From: Clostridiales bacterium
Lineage (GTDB): Bacteria > Bacillota > Clostridia > Lachnospirales > Lachnospiraceae
DNA: 64,000 bases
NCBI GenBank assembly: GCA_019423795.1
Contig: JAHZAT010000041.1
Coordinates: forward strand, 1-64,000
Reading direction: 5' to 3'
The translations under genes and the position numbers were made by a program. Of this stretch, positions 54,532-63,370 are shown in pieces. How positions within the stretch are numbered: the first letter of the stretch is position 1; each line of letters opens with the position of its first letter. The notes beneath the pieces were generated by a model. It made no database searches, was not told the origin of the DNA, and saw nothing but the letters and a program-made list of their open reading frames with translations.

Positions 54532-55377
54532 ATGCAGATTATTGATGGAAAGAAGATTTCTCAGGAAATCAAAGATGAAGTAAAAGAAGAAGTAGCACAG
54601 CTAAAAGCAGAAGGAAAAGATATTGCTCTTGCCGTAATCCAGGTAGGAGCAGATCCTGCATCAAGCGTTTATGTACGTAACAAAAAACGTGCCTGCGAAT
54701 ATGTAGGAATCGAATCTGTAAGCTATGAACTTCCAGAAGAGACAACACAGGAAGAATTAATGGCGATCGTTGACAAATGCAACAAAGATCCTAAGATCAA
54801 TGGAATTTTAGTACAACTTCCACTTCCAAAACATTTAGATGAAGATGAAGTGTTGTTAGCAATCGATCCTAAGAAAGACGTTGATGGATTCCACCCAGTC
54901 AGTGTTGGAAATATGGTGATCGGAGAAAAAGGATTCTTACCATGTACACCAGCCGGAGTAATTCAGTTATTAAAACGATCTGGTGTTGAAATTGATGGAA
55001 AAGAATGTGTGGTAGTCGGAAGAAGTAACATCGTAGGAAAGCCTATGGCAATGTTATTATTACGTGAGAACGGAACGGTCACAATCTGCCATTCTCATAC
55101 GAAAGATTTAAAAGAGGTCTGCAAACGCGCAGATATCTTAGTTGTAGCAATTGGTAAACCGAAATTTATTGATGATTCTTATGTAAAAGACGGGGCAGTT
55201 GTTATCGATGTTGGAATCCACAGAAATGAAAATAACAAACTTTGTGGTGATGTAGATTATGATAAAGTTGCACCAAAGACAACAGCGATCACACCAGTTC
55301 CAGGTGGAGTTGGGCCAATGACGATTGCAATGTTAATGAAAAACTGCGTAGAATCTAAGAAACTGTTTGGAGAGTAA
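54532..55377 (+). CDS. folD: Methylenetetrahydrofolate dehydrogenase/cyclohydrolase
   Basis: Bifunctional enzyme linking 10-formyl- and 5,10-methylene-tetrahydrofolate. The 281-residue chain shows VGADPASSVYVRNKKRACEYVGI (lysine and tyrosine of the active site), GILVQLPLPKHLDE, KDVDGFHPVSVG, CVVVGRSNIVGKPMA and TPVPGGVGPMTIAML. ACGAGGAA lies upstream of the ATG. It follows fhs and is five bases from rimO, so all are likely one unit. Confidence 0.98.
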   Translation: MQIIDGKKISQEIKDEVKEEVAQLKAEGKDIALAVIQVGADPASSVYVRNKKRACEYVGIESVSYELPEETTQEELMAIVDKCNKDPKINGILVQLPLPKHLDEDEVLLAIDPKKDVDGFHPVSVGNMVIGEKGFLPCTPAGVIQLLKRSGVEIDGKECVVVGRSNIVGKPMAMLLLRENGTVTICHSHTKDLKEVCKRADILVVAIGKPKFIDDSYVKDGAVVIDVGIHRNENNKLCGDVDYDKVAPKTTAITPVPGGVGPMTIAMLMKNCVESKKLFGE

Positions 55378-55382
55378 GAGAA

Positions 55383-56729
55383 ATGAAAATATTATTTATT
55401 TCGCTTGGATGTGATAAAAACTTAGTAGATAGTGAAGTGATGCTTGGACTTTTGACCAAGAATGGCTACACTTTAACAGATGATGAAACACAGGCAGATG
55501 TAATTGTAATCAATACTTGCTGTTTCATCCATGATGCTAAAGAAGAAAGTATCAATACGATCTTAGAGATGGCACAATATAAAGAACAGAACTTAAAAGC
55601 GTTAGTTGTGACAGGATGTCTTGCAGAACGTTACAAAGATGAGATTTTAAAAGAGATTCCAGAGATTGATGCTGTTCTTGGAACAACAAGTTATGATTCT
55701 ATTGTGGAAGCAGTTAATATGGCACTGGCAGAGAATGCTGGAGAACATTTTGAACATTACGAAAGTATTGATTACCTTCCAGACAACTCAGAAGTAGAAC
55801 GTGTTGTAACAACAGGAAATCATATGGCATATTTAAAGATTGCTGAAGGATGTGATAAACGTTGCAGCTATTGTATCATTCCAAAGATTCGTGGACATTT
55901 CAGAAGTGTTCCAATGGAAGAATTATTAAATGAAGCAAAACGCCTTGCATCCGAAGGAGTGAAAGAATTAGTTCTGGTAGCTCAGGAAACAACACTTTAT
56001 GGAAAAGACCTAACAGGAGAAAAACAGCTTCCATTATTACTTCATGAACTTTGCAAGATTGAAGGAATCGAATGGATTCGTCTGTTATACTGTTATCCGG
56101 AAGAAATCACAGATGAGTTGATCGAGGCAATCAAGACAGAAGAAAAAGTCTGCAATTATATTGATATGCCGATTCAGCATAGCGAGAACCGTATCTTACA
56201 GAGAATGGGAAGAAGAACATCAAGAGAAGATCTGGTCGCAGTGATCAAGAAACTTCGTCAAGAAATTCCTGATATCACGATCCGTACAACATTGATCACA
56301 GGATTCCCGGGAGAGAGCGAAGAAGATCATGAAGGATTAATGAATTTTGTGGAAGAATGTAAATTTGACCGTTTAGGAGTCTTTACTTATTCACCAGAAG
56401 AAGACACACTGGCAGCGACATTTGAGGATCAGATTGATGAAGAAGTTAAAGAAGCACGAAGAGATGAACTGATGAGCCTTCAGCAGGAAATCTCCTATGA
56501 ACACACTCAGCAATTAGTTGGTAAAACGATCAAAGTTATGGTTGAGGGATATTTATTTGAAGATGACATCTATGTTGGACGTTCTTATATGGATGCACCA
56601 AAGGTAGATGGATGCGTTTTTATAAATTCTCCAGAAGAACTGATGACAGGAGACTTTGTTTATGTTAAAATTACCCAGGGTAGAGAATATGATGTGATAG
56701 GAGAAGTAGATTATGAATTTACCAAATAG
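55383..56729 (+). CDS. rimO: Ribosomal protein S12 methylthiotransferase
   Basis: Radical SAM enzyme that methylthiolates an aspartate of ribosomal protein S12. The 448-residue protein has the N-terminal cluster cysteines in LGCDKNLVDSEVM, INTCCFI and VTGCLAERY, the radical-SAM motif CDKRCSYCIIPKIRG, and a C-terminal TRAM domain. The opening FISLGCDKNLVDSE is specific to RimO rather than MiaB. GGAGAGTAAG precedes the ATG. The last 17 bases overlap pgsA. Confidence 0.96.
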   Translation: MKILFISLGCDKNLVDSEVMLGLLTKNGYTLTDDETQADVIVINTCCFIHDAKEESINTILEMAQYKEQNLKALVVTGCLAERYKDEILKEIPEIDAVLGTTSYDSIVEAVNMALAENAGEHFEHYESIDYLPDNSEVERVVTTGNHMAYLKIAEGCDKRCSYCIIPKIRGHFRSVPMEELLNEAKRLASEGVKELVLVAQETTLYGKDLTGEKQLPLLLHELCKIEGIEWIRLLYCYPEEITDELIEAIKTEEKVCNYIDMPIQHSENRILQRMGRRTSREDLVAVIKKLRQEIPDITIRTTLITGFPGESEEDHEGLMNFVEECKFDRLGVFTYSPEEDTLAATFEDQIDEEVKEARRDELMSLQQEISYEHTQQLVGKTIKVMVEGYLFEDDIYVGRSYMDAPKVDGCVFINSPEELMTGDFVYVKITQGREYDVIGEVDYEFTK

Positions 56730-57255
56730 GTTAACAATTTTAAGAACACTTATGATTCCGGTATTCTTATTTTTCTTGCTTACAGATTATGCAGGGAATT
56801 GTAGCAAATGGATCGCAGTTATTGTATTTATTCTAGCAAGTCTTACAGATTTTTTAGATGGACATATTGCCAGAAAATATAATCTGGTAACAAACTTTGG
56901 AAAATTTATGGATCCATTGGCGGACAAATTATTAGTTAGTTCAGCTATGATCGCATTAGTTGGAATGCATCGTTTATCATCCATTGTAGCAATCATCATT
57001 ATTGCAAGAGAATTTATTATCAGTGGATTTCGTTTGATTGCCTCTGACAATGGAATCGTTATTGCAGCCAGCTACTGGGGAAAATTTAAGACAAACTTCC
57101 AGATGTTTATGATCATCATGCTGATCATTGACCTTGGAACAAGCACAGCTGTTATGATCGAGAATGTATTGATCGTGATTGCGACAGCTTTAACAATTAT
57201 TTCTTTAGTTGATTATTTAGTGAAGAATAAACAGGTCTTATCTGAAGGGAACTAA
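56713..57255 (+). CDS. pgsA: CDP-diacylglycerol-glycerol-3-phosphate 3-phosphatidyltransferase
   Basis: Membrane enzyme of phosphatidylglycerol synthesis, which supplies the substrate of cardiolipin synthase. The 180-residue protein has about four to five membrane helices and the CDP-alcohol phosphotransferase motif LTDFLDGHIARKYNLVTNFG followed by KFMDPLADK, with all aspartates conserved. The start NLPNRLTILRTLMIPVF is typical. It begins inside rimO with AGGAGAAG upstream, showing coupling. cinA follows after 21 bases, the pgsA-cinA-recA order common in Firmicutes. Confidence 0.97.
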   Translation: MNLPNRLTILRTLMIPVFLFFLLTDYAGNCSKWIAVIVFILASLTDFLDGHIARKYNLVTNFGKFMDPLADKLLVSSAMIALVGMHRLSSIVAIIIIAREFIISGFRLIASDNGIVIAASYWGKFKTNFQMFMIIMLIIDLGTSTAVMIENVLIVIATALTIISLVDYLVKNKQVLSEGN

Positions 57256-57276
57256 ATCCAGAAAGGAACAATATTT

Positions 57277-58542
57277 ATGACAGCAGAAATTATTTGCGTA
57301 GGAACAGAGATTTTATTAGGAAACATCGTGAATACCAATGCTGCCTACTTATCAGAACGCTTAGCCTCATTGGGGATAAGCGTTTTTTTTGAAACAACAG
57401 TAGGTGACAACGAAGAAAGATTAGAAGATGTGATCAGACAAGGATTTGAAAGATCTGATATTTTGATCTTATCTGGTGGATTGGGACCAACGAAAGATGA
57501 TCTTACAAAAGAAGTTGCAACGAAAGCATGTGGGCAGAAGCTTGTAGAAGATGAAGAAGCACTAAGACGATTAAAAGAATATTTTGCAAGCAGCCATCGA
57601 AGCATGACAGAGAATAATCTAAAACAAGCACTGATATCAGAAGATTGTGATGTTTTATACAATGAAAATGGAACAGCACCTGGAATGATCATTCATGCAA
57701 AAGGAGAAAAGAAAGTAGTTCTACTCCCAGGACCTCCAAGTGAATTGATTCCAATGTTCCACGATCAGGTAGAGCCAATTTTAAAAGAATTAAGTTCAGA
57801 AGTGCTGTATTCTGATGTTGTGAAAATTGACTGTATGGGAGAAAGCCAGGTTGCTGAAGAGATTGAAGATTTAATTGAAAAACAGACAAATCCTACAGTT
57901 GCCCCATATGCCAAATTGGGAGAAGTCCATCTTCGAGTGACAGCAAAAGCGACAAGTGAAGAAGAGGCAAAGAAATTTGTAGCACCAGTAACAGAAGAAT
58001 TATACAGAAGATTTGGACATAAGATCTTTACAACAAAAGAAGATGAAACATTAGAAGATGTTGTAGTCAATATGTTGAGTAAACATCACTATACGATCGC
58101 TGCAGCAGAATCTTGTACAGCTGGCATGTTTACCGCAAGATTAGTCAATGTCGCAGGGGCTTCCGACGTCTTAAATGAAAGTTTTATCACATATGCAAAT
58201 GAAGCTAAGATGAAATATCTGGGAGTCAAAGAAGAAACATTAAATACAGTTGGAGCAGTTTCAGAAGAGACTGCAAAACAGATGGCAGAAGGTGTTGCAA
58301 AACGGGCAGGATCAAATGTCGGAGTTGGAATTACAGGACTTGCAGGACCTGGAGGAGAGACACCAGAGAAGAAAGCAGGGCTTGTTTATATTGGTGTCAG
58401 TGTCAATGGAAAGACAAAAGTCAGCAAATATCAGTTTAATGGGAACAGACAGAAAGTCAGACAAATGGCGGTATGTCGTGCATTAATGATGGTAAGACAT
58501 GCATTAGTAGAAGAATTTTTTGAAAAGGATTGGAAGAAATAA
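57277..58542 (+). CDS. cinA: CinA family protein (nicotinamide-nucleotide amidase)
   Basis: A 421-residue two-domain protein. The N-terminal MoCF/COG1058 domain has AEIICVGTEILLGNIVNTNA and LSGGLGPTKDDLTKE; the C-terminal CinA domain has AAAESCTAGMFTARLVNVAGAS with the catalytic serine, and GITGLAGPGGETPEKKAGLVYIG. The amidase recycles nicotinamide mononucleotide in pyridine metabolism; the older link to competence rests on co-expression with recA. AGAAAGGAA precedes the ATG. It lies between pgsA and the recA promoter. Confidence 0.95.
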   Translation: MTAEIICVGTEILLGNIVNTNAAYLSERLASLGISVFFETTVGDNEERLEDVIRQGFERSDILILSGGLGPTKDDLTKEVATKACGQKLVEDEEALRRLKEYFASSHRSMTENNLKQALISEDCDVLYNENGTAPGMIIHAKGEKKVVLLPGPPSELIPMFHDQVEPILKELSSEVLYSDVVKIDCMGESQVAEEIEDLIEKQTNPTVAPYAKLGEVHLRVTAKATSEEEAKKFVAPVTEELYRRFGHKIFTTKEDETLEDVVVNMLSKHHYTIAAAESCTAGMFTARLVNVAGASDVLNESFITYANEAKMKYLGVKEETLNTVGAVSEETAKQMAEGVAKRAGSNVGVGITGLAGPGGETPEKKAGLVYIGVSVNGKTKVSKYQFNGNRQKVRQMAVCRALMMVRHALVEEFFEKDWKK

Positions 58543-58546
58543 AAAT

Positions 58547-58576
58547 CGAACAAATATTCGTTCGAACACTTGTTTT
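58547..58576. promoter_or_regulatory. Tandem LexA-box-like sites upstream of recA
   Basis: CGAACAAATATTCG (58547-58560) and CGAACACTTGTTTT (58563-58576) resemble the Gram-positive SOS box CGAAC-N4-GTTCG, each with one or two mismatches. Their starts are 16 bases apart. The second overlaps the -35 of the recA promoter, a position expected for repression. Confidence 0.7.
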
Positions 58577-58599
58577 TTAGTATGGAGATATGCTATACT
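58570..58599 (+). promoter_or_regulatory. Promoter for recA-recX
   Basis: TTGTTT at 58570-58575 and TATACT at 58594-58599, spacer 18. The -35 lies inside the second LexA-like box. Confidence 0.65.
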
Positions 58600-58667
58600 C
58601 TAGACAGGAATCAAAGCATAGAAGAATGTAGATAAATATTTGAAATTAAAGGAGAATAACATATATT

Positions 58668-59726
58668 ATGAAACAAGAAGAGAAATTAAAAGCATTAGAT
58701 GCAGCATTAGTTAAGATTGAGAAAGATTACGGTAAGGGATCTGTTATGAAGCTTGGAGATTATCAGGCAGATCGTACAATTGAAGTTACACCAACAGGAT
58801 CGATCAGTCTTGATATTGCATTAGGAGTTGGAGGAGTGCCAAGAGGACGTATCATTGAGATTTATGGACCAGAATCAAGTGGTAAGACAACCGTAGCTCT
58901 TCATATGGTAGCAGAAGTTCAGAAGAGAGGCGGAATTGCAGGCTTTATTGATGCAGAACATGCATTAGATCCTGTTTACGCGAAGAATATAGGAGTTGAT
59001 ATTGATAACCTTTATATTTCACAGCCAGATACAGGAGAACAGGGACTTGAAATCACAGAGACAATGGTAAGATCTGGGGCAATCGACATCATTATCGTCG
59101 ATTCTGTAGCTGCATTAGTACCTAAGGCAGAGATTGATGGAGACATGGGAGATTCTCATGTGGGTCTTCAGGCAAGATTGATGTCACAGGCACTTCGTAA
59201 GTTAACAGGTGTTGTAAGTAAATTTAATTGTACGGTTATCTTTATCAATCAGTTACGTGAGAAGGTTGGAGTGATGTTTGGTAATCCAGAGACTACAACT
59301 GGTGGACGTGCGCTGAAGTTCTATTCCTCTATCCGATTAGATGTTAGAAGAACAGAGACATTAAAACAGGCAGGAGAGATGATCGGTAACAGAACAAGAA
59401 TTAAGGTTGTTAAGAATAAAGTAGCGCCTCCATTTAAACAGGCAGAATTTGATATTATGTTTGGAAAAGGAATCTCTAAGTATGGAGATATCTTAGATTT
59501 GGCAGCAGATGCAGATATCATTCATAAAAGTGGAGCGTGGTATGCATACAATGGAGAGAAGATCGGACAGGGAAGAGAGAATAGCAAGAAGTATTTAGAA
59601 GAACATCCAGATATTGCAGAAACAGTAGAACATGCAATCCGTGTTCATTATGGATTATTAGATGAAGACACTGAGAATGCCAATAACGATCCGAAGGCAG
59701 AGACTCAGATTTCTGAAGAAGAATAA
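58668..59726 (+). CDS. recA: Recombinase RecA
   Basis: Central recombinase and SOS co-protease. The 352-residue sequence has Walker [14 protein letters not shown] near residue 66, [42 protein letters not shown] (Walker B) and [21 protein letters not shown], all in normal order. The last 25 residues are acidic, as usual. AAAGGAG lies upstream of the ATG. The stop overlaps the recX start by one base. AddAB encoded at 5.9-12.8 kb would load it on DNA ends. Confidence 0.99.
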   Translation: MKQEEKLKALDAALVKIEKDYGKGSVMKLGDYQADRTIEVTPTGSISLDIALGVGGVPRGRIIEIYGPESSGKTTVALHMVAEVQKRGGIAGFIDAEHALDPVYAKNIGVDIDNLYISQPDTGEQGLEITETMVRSGAIDIIIVDSVAALVPKAEIDGDMGDSHVGLQARLMSQALRKLTGVVSKFNCTVIFINQLREKVGVMFGNPETTTGGRALKFYSSIRLDVRRTETLKQAGEMIGNRTRIKVVKNKVAPPFKQAEFDIMFGKGISKYGDILDLAADADIIHKSGAWYAYNGEKIGQGRENSKKYLEEHPDIAETVEHAIRVHYGLLDEDTENANNDPKAETQISEEE

Positions 59727-60328
59727 TGATCATCACTAAACTAGATAAAGTGGGAACAAAGCAGGTTAGGCTTTTCTTCGATGAAGAAAAGTACTGCCTG
59801 CTTTATTATAATGAAGTAAGACGATTAGGATTTCATGAAAAAGACGAGGTTGGGCAGCAAGAGTTTGAAGAATTGAATAAGCTGTTACTACACCGAGCTA
59901 AGTTGAAAGCTATGTCATTGTTAAAATATCAGGATCGTACAAGAAAAGAACTAAAAGATCGTCTTATGCGAGCAGAATTTCCAGAATTTATCACAGAAGG
60001 CGCGATTGCATATGTAGAATCATTTGGCTATATCAATGATGAAGAATATGTACGTCGTTATATGGAATATAAGGCAGAGACTAAGAGTAGGATTCAGATC
60101 AAGATGGATCTTAGAAAGAAGGGAATTGGCACAGAGATTTTAGAACGAATCTTTGATGAGTATGAATACGAAGAAGATGACGTTCTGGAGGAGCAAGTAC
60201 AGAAGAGAATCCGACAGAAAGGATCAGTTACAAAGGAAAATTTTCAGAAATATTATGGGTATTTTGCGAGAAAAGGGTTTAACAGTGTAAAGATAATAGA
60301 TTTATTACGGAAATATTGTGAAGATTAA
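59726..60328 (+). CDS. recX: RecA regulator RecX
   Basis: Binds RecA filaments and limits their activity. The 200-residue protein has the three-helix repeat pattern of the family: ALKYQDRTRKELKDRL-like text (LLKYQDRTRKELKDRLMRAEF), YVESFGYINDEEYVRRYMEYKA, and the third repeat RIQIKMDLRKKGIGTEILERIF. The N-terminal 60 residues form a short beta-rich extension found in Firmicute RecX. It shares the A of TAATG with the recA stop, so it is translated by coupling. No strong terminator follows. Confidence 0.93.
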   Translation: MIITKLDKVGTKQVRLFFDEEKYCLLYYNEVRRLGFHEKDEVGQQEFEELNKLLLHRAKLKAMSLLKYQDRTRKELKDRLMRAEFPEFITEGAIAYVESFGYINDEEYVRRYMEYKAETKSRIQIKMDLRKKGIGTEILERIFDEYEYEEDDVLEEQVQKRIRQKGSVTKENFQKYYGYFARKGFNSVKIIDLLRKYCED

Positions 60329-60377
60329 ATAAAATAGAGTAGAAATCTTAAAAAAATATAAAGAATTCTCCATTTTG

Positions 60378-60406
60378 TTGCATATTAACAGACAAGGATA
60401 TATAAT
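60378..60406 (+). promoter_or_regulatory. Promoter for the PLPC-family gene
   Basis: TTGCAT at 60378-60383 and TATAAT at 60401-60406, spacer 17. It leaves a leader of about 85 nt with a hairpin. Confidence 0.65.
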
Positions 60407-60437
60407 TTGAATCAAAGGGTGTAACAAAACTGTTGAT

Positions 60438-60485
60438 GACGATATCTGGAAGGGAAGATAAGTTCAGATATTGTCCCTATATAAG
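60438..60485 (+). other. Leader hairpin before the PLPC-family gene
   Basis: GACGATATCTG (60438-60448) pairs along 11 positions (one G-U) with CAGATATTGTC (60475-60485), with a 26-base purine-rich loop. It ends five bases before AAGGAG. No T tract follows. Confidence 0.55.
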
Positions 60486-60498
60486 GAGTATCATTTAT

Positions 60499-61092
60499 AT
60501 GAGAAAGAAATCACATATTTCACTTGCAGGACAGATCATGGATTCTATGGAACTTGATAATGTATTTGATTATAGATTGCCATTTTATGTAGGAAGTATC
60601 TGGCCAGACTGCAGACCATCTTTTGTGACGACACCTCATAAGTTTGATATTACATTTGATGATATTGAACATAAGATTTCAAAATTTATTGCGAATTACA
60701 ATAAAGAACAAGGAATGAATATGAGACGCTGTGCACGTCTTGGTGTGATCGTTCATTATATTGCGGACTATTTTACATTTCCGCATAACAACCACTATCC
60801 AGGGAATGTAAAAGATCACTGCTATTATGAGCGTGATTTAAAATATGGAATGAAAGCTTTTCTTAAGACAGAAGAAGCTTTAAAGATTAAAGAACAAGTT
60901 GTAGCGTATGATTCCGTAGAAGAATTGACATCTTATATCCGAAGCATTCATAATTCATATATGAAACTTGCACATACAGTGGAAGAAGATATTAGATATA
61001 TCGTGCATGCTTGTACGACAGTTGTAAAAAGTATATTAAATATGGTAAGTTATGCGTTTAGTACAAGCGTAGCCAATATTCAGTATGTATAA
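60499..61092 (+). CDS. Zinc-dependent phospholipase C family protein
   Basis: A 197-residue protein with the zinc-dependent phospholipase C/S1-P1-like helical fold (Zn_dep_PLPC). Candidate metal ligands are SHISLAGQIM, VGSIWPDC, CARLGVIVHYIADYFTFPHNN with its H..H..D pattern, and DHCYYERDL. There is no clear signal peptide; the short basic start KKSHISL may be cytoplasmic, so a secreted toxin-like role is not suggested. ATG 60499 follows AAGGAGT; an upstream frame to 60433 runs through the leader hairpin and is less likely. It has its own promoter and terminator. Confidence 0.8.
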   Translation: MRKKSHISLAGQIMDSMELDNVFDYRLPFYVGSIWPDCRPSFVTTPHKFDITFDDIEHKISKFIANYNKEQGMNMRRCARLGVIVHYIADYFTFPHNNHYPGNVKDHCYYERDLKYGMKAFLKTEEALKIKEQVVAYDSVEELTSYIRSIHNSYMKLAHTVEEDIRYIVHACTTVVKSILNMVSYAFSTSVANIQYV

Positions 61093-61114
61093 TTATTGGT
61101 CAGAGTAAGAATAA

Positions 61115-61156
61115 GGAGCAGAAGTAGGAATTGTGCCTGTTTTTGTTCCTTTTTTC
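61115..61156 (+). terminator. Terminator after the PLPC-family gene
   Basis: A 14-bp stem with several G-U pairs (61115-61128 with 61136-61149) followed by TTTTTT. Confidence 0.85.
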
Positions 61157-61185
61157 ATTTATGAAAATTTTACGTAAGAGATGAA

Positions 61186-61219
61186 TTGATGCAAATTTGA
61201 TGCATAAAAGTGTTAAGAT
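61186..61219 (+). promoter_or_regulatory. Direct repeat and -10 element upstream of the two-component operon
   Basis: TTGATGCA occurs at 61186-61193 and 61197-61204, 11 bases apart from start to start, one helical turn. TAAGAT at 61214-61219 is a plausible -10; no good -35 is present and the second repeat ends nine bases before it. Tandem half sites with 11-bp spacing replacing the -35 are typical of OmpR/PhoB-family activators, and the next gene encodes one. Confidence 0.5.
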
Positions 61220-61286
61220 AAAAAACGGTTTTGGGCAGCAAAGATAGAAAACAATAAGGAAATATAACAATAAGGAGAGAGTAAAT

Positions 61287-61946
61287 ATGGTAAACATCAT
61301 GATCGTTGAAGATGAAAAACCAATTTCAAATCTGATCGCATTAAGTTTAAAAAAGGTCGGTTATCATTGTGAATGTGCATATGATGGACTTTCTGCGATC
61401 GATATGATTGAAAAGAAATATCCAGATTTGATCTTACTTGATATTATGCTGCCCGGAGCTGATGGATTTGAAATTTTAGAATATGTAAAACCATTAGATA
61501 TACCAGTGATCTTTCTCACAGCGAAAGGAGAATTGTCTGATAAAGTAAATGGATTAAGACTTGGTGCAGAAGATTATATTGTAAAACCATTTGAGATTAT
61601 GGAGTTATTAGCAAGAATTGAAGTCGTATTAAGACGATATAAAAAGCTAGATCGCATGATTCGAATTTTAGGATTGGAAATCGATACAGATTCAAGAACT
61701 GTATTAAAAGATGGTGTTTATATTAATCTGACAAAAAAGGAATATGATATTTTGCTGTTATTTGCAAGAAATCCAGGAAGTGTTTTGTTTAGAGAAATGA
61801 TTTATGATCGTGTATGGGGTGGAGATTATATCCCTGGAAGCAGAACCGTTGATCTTCATGTACAGAGAGTGCGTAAAAAAGTTGGATGGGAAAACTATTT
61901 GATATCTGTTCCAAAGATGGGATATCGTCTGGAGGTAGCAAAGTGA
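61287..61946 (+). CDS. OmpR/PhoB-family response regulator
   Basis: A 219-residue transcription factor. The receiver domain has acidic residues in IVEDEKP, the phosphorylated aspartate in LILLDIMLPG (Asp52), the threonine in VIFLTAKG and the lysine in YIVKPFE. The winged-helix output domain (from about residue 125) ends with VDLHVQRVRKKVG and PKMGYRLEV. GGAGAGAG precedes the ATG. The histidine kinase overlaps its stop by four bases (GTGA). A pair of 11-bp-spaced TTGATGCA repeats upstream may be its own binding site. Confidence 0.95.
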   Translation: MVNIMIVEDEKPISNLIALSLKKVGYHCECAYDGLSAIDMIEKKYPDLILLDIMLPGADGFEILEYVKPLDIPVIFLTAKGELSDKVNGLRLGAEDYIVKPFEIMELLARIEVVLRRYKKLDRMIRILGLEIDTDSRTVLKDGVYINLTKKEYDILLLFARNPGSVLFREMIYDRVWGGDYIPGSRTVDLHVQRVRKKVGWENYLISVPKMGYRLEVAK

Positions 61947-63370
61947 AATTTCGTTGGAAATTAATGATCGTGACAATGCTGATCGTATCATTTTCTTTTG
62001 GATTTGGAGGAATGCTTTTAATTCAGTATTCTTATGAAGCTTCCATAAAACAGGAAAAGAAATCAGCAAGAGGTTCTTATGAGATGATCTTAAGAATGTT
62101 AAAAGAAATTGATGAGATGGATGATACTTATCAAAACCAGACGTTTGTAAGTGTTTTGAAACGATTAAACAGACAAAGATTGTTAAGAGACAGCTCTGTT
62201 CGTTTGTTAAAAGAAGAAGATGGTGTAGTACAGTGGAAACAGCCACTTTATTATAATCGGGAAAATGACAATTTTAGAAACAGTAGTGGATTTTCGAGCA
62301 AACAAGGGAAGGCTGTGATATTTAAAAATAAAAATAAAGTTTTTTATCAGATTACAAGCAAGATCACTTATGGAAAAGAAACGATGGTGTTTCAAGGCTC
62401 CTATGATATTTCTGAAGTTTATGAAACAAGGCATCAGCAACTCATAAGTTTTCGTAAGATTTTCATGGTAGTTATAGGAATGGAGATTATCTTATCATAT
62501 TTTCTTGCATCAATTCTTACAAGGCCATTGCAAAAATTATCACAAGTTTCAAAACAGATTGCAGATGGTGATTATTCGGTCAGAGTATCAGTAAATACAA
62601 AAGATGAAATTGGAGAACTTTCAATTAATTTTAACTATATGACAGAGCAATTGGTAGAAAAATTGATGAAATTAAATCAACTATTAAAAAATCAGGAAGA
62701 ATTTATGGGAAGTCTTGCCCATGAGATGAAAACACCGCTTACGTCGATTATTGGCTATGCAGATTTGATGCGAATTGAAAATCTTTCAGAAGAGGAACAA
62801 AAGGAAGCATGTGGGTATATTTATTCGGAAGGAAAGCGTCTTCAAAATTTATCATTAAAATTAATGAATCTTCTTGTTTTAAAAAATCAAGAGTTTCAAA
62901 TGAAGAAACAAAATCTTGTGCCAATGATTCATGAGGTGATATCTTCTATGCAGTATCGGCTGCAAGAACAGAAAATTTTAGTGAATTTAAATCTTAAGCC
63001 AACGATTTGTGAAGTGGAAGCAGATCTTTTAAAATCATTGATTTTAAATTTAGTCGATAATTCCTTAAAATCCATGAATGTGGGAGGTATTTTGACAATT
63101 GAGTGTTGCCCAGCGCAGGAAGGGGCAAAGATCTATGTTTCAGATACAGGTTGCGGAATGCCAAAAGGAGAACTTGATAAAATTACAGAGGCATTTTATC
63201 GGGTTGACAAATCAAGATCAAGAAAACAAGGAGGAGTAGGCTTGGGGCTGGCTCTATGTAAAGAAATAGTGAGAATTCATAAAGGTGATATGGAATTTAT
63301 CAGTCAGGAAGAAAAGGGAACAACTGCGATCATAACCATTGGAGGAGGACATTATGAGAAGACAGATTAG
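61943..63370 (+). CDS. Membrane sensor histidine kinase
   Basis: Partner of the preceding regulator, 475 residues. The start is GTG 61943 with GGAGGT nine bases upstream and overlap with the regulator stop; a longer frame from 61886 lies inside the regulator gene. It has a first membrane segment (about residues 7-29), an extracytoplasmic sensor of about 140 residues, a second membrane segment, a HAMP domain (LTRPLQKLSQVSKQIADGDY), the phospho-histidine in SLAHEMKTPLTSIIGYA (near residue 260), the N box LVDNSLKSM and the G box SDTGCGMPKGEL, GGVGLGLALC. No PAS domain is seen. Signal unknown. Confidence 0.95.
   Translation: MKFRWKLMIVTMLIVSFSFGFGGMLLIQYSYEASIKQEKKSARGSYEMILRMLKEIDEMDDTYQNQTFVSVLKRLNRQRLLRDSSVRLLKEEDGVVQWKQPLYYNRENDNFRNSSGFSSKQGKAVIFKNKNKVFYQITSKITYGKETMVFQGSYDISEVYETRHQQLISFRKIFMVVIGMEIILSYFLASILTRPLQKLSQVSKQIADGDYSVRVSVNTKDEIGELSINFNYMTEQLVEKLMKLNQLLKNQEEFMGSLAHEMKTPLTSIIGYADLMRIENLSEEEQKEACGYIYSEGKRLQNLSLKLMNLLVLKNQEFQMKKQNLVPMIHEVISSMQYRLQEQKILVNLNLKPTICEVEADLLKSLILNLVDNSLKSMNVGGILTIECCPAQEGAKIYVSDTGCGMPKGELDKITEAFYRVDKSRSRKQGGVGLGLALCKEIVRIHKGDMEFISQEEKGTTAIITIGGGHYEKTD

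Noticed and set aside
60341..60369. Imperfect stem after recX as a terminator
   Set aside because: Nine positions with one mismatch and no T tract following; likely chance in AT-rich DNA.
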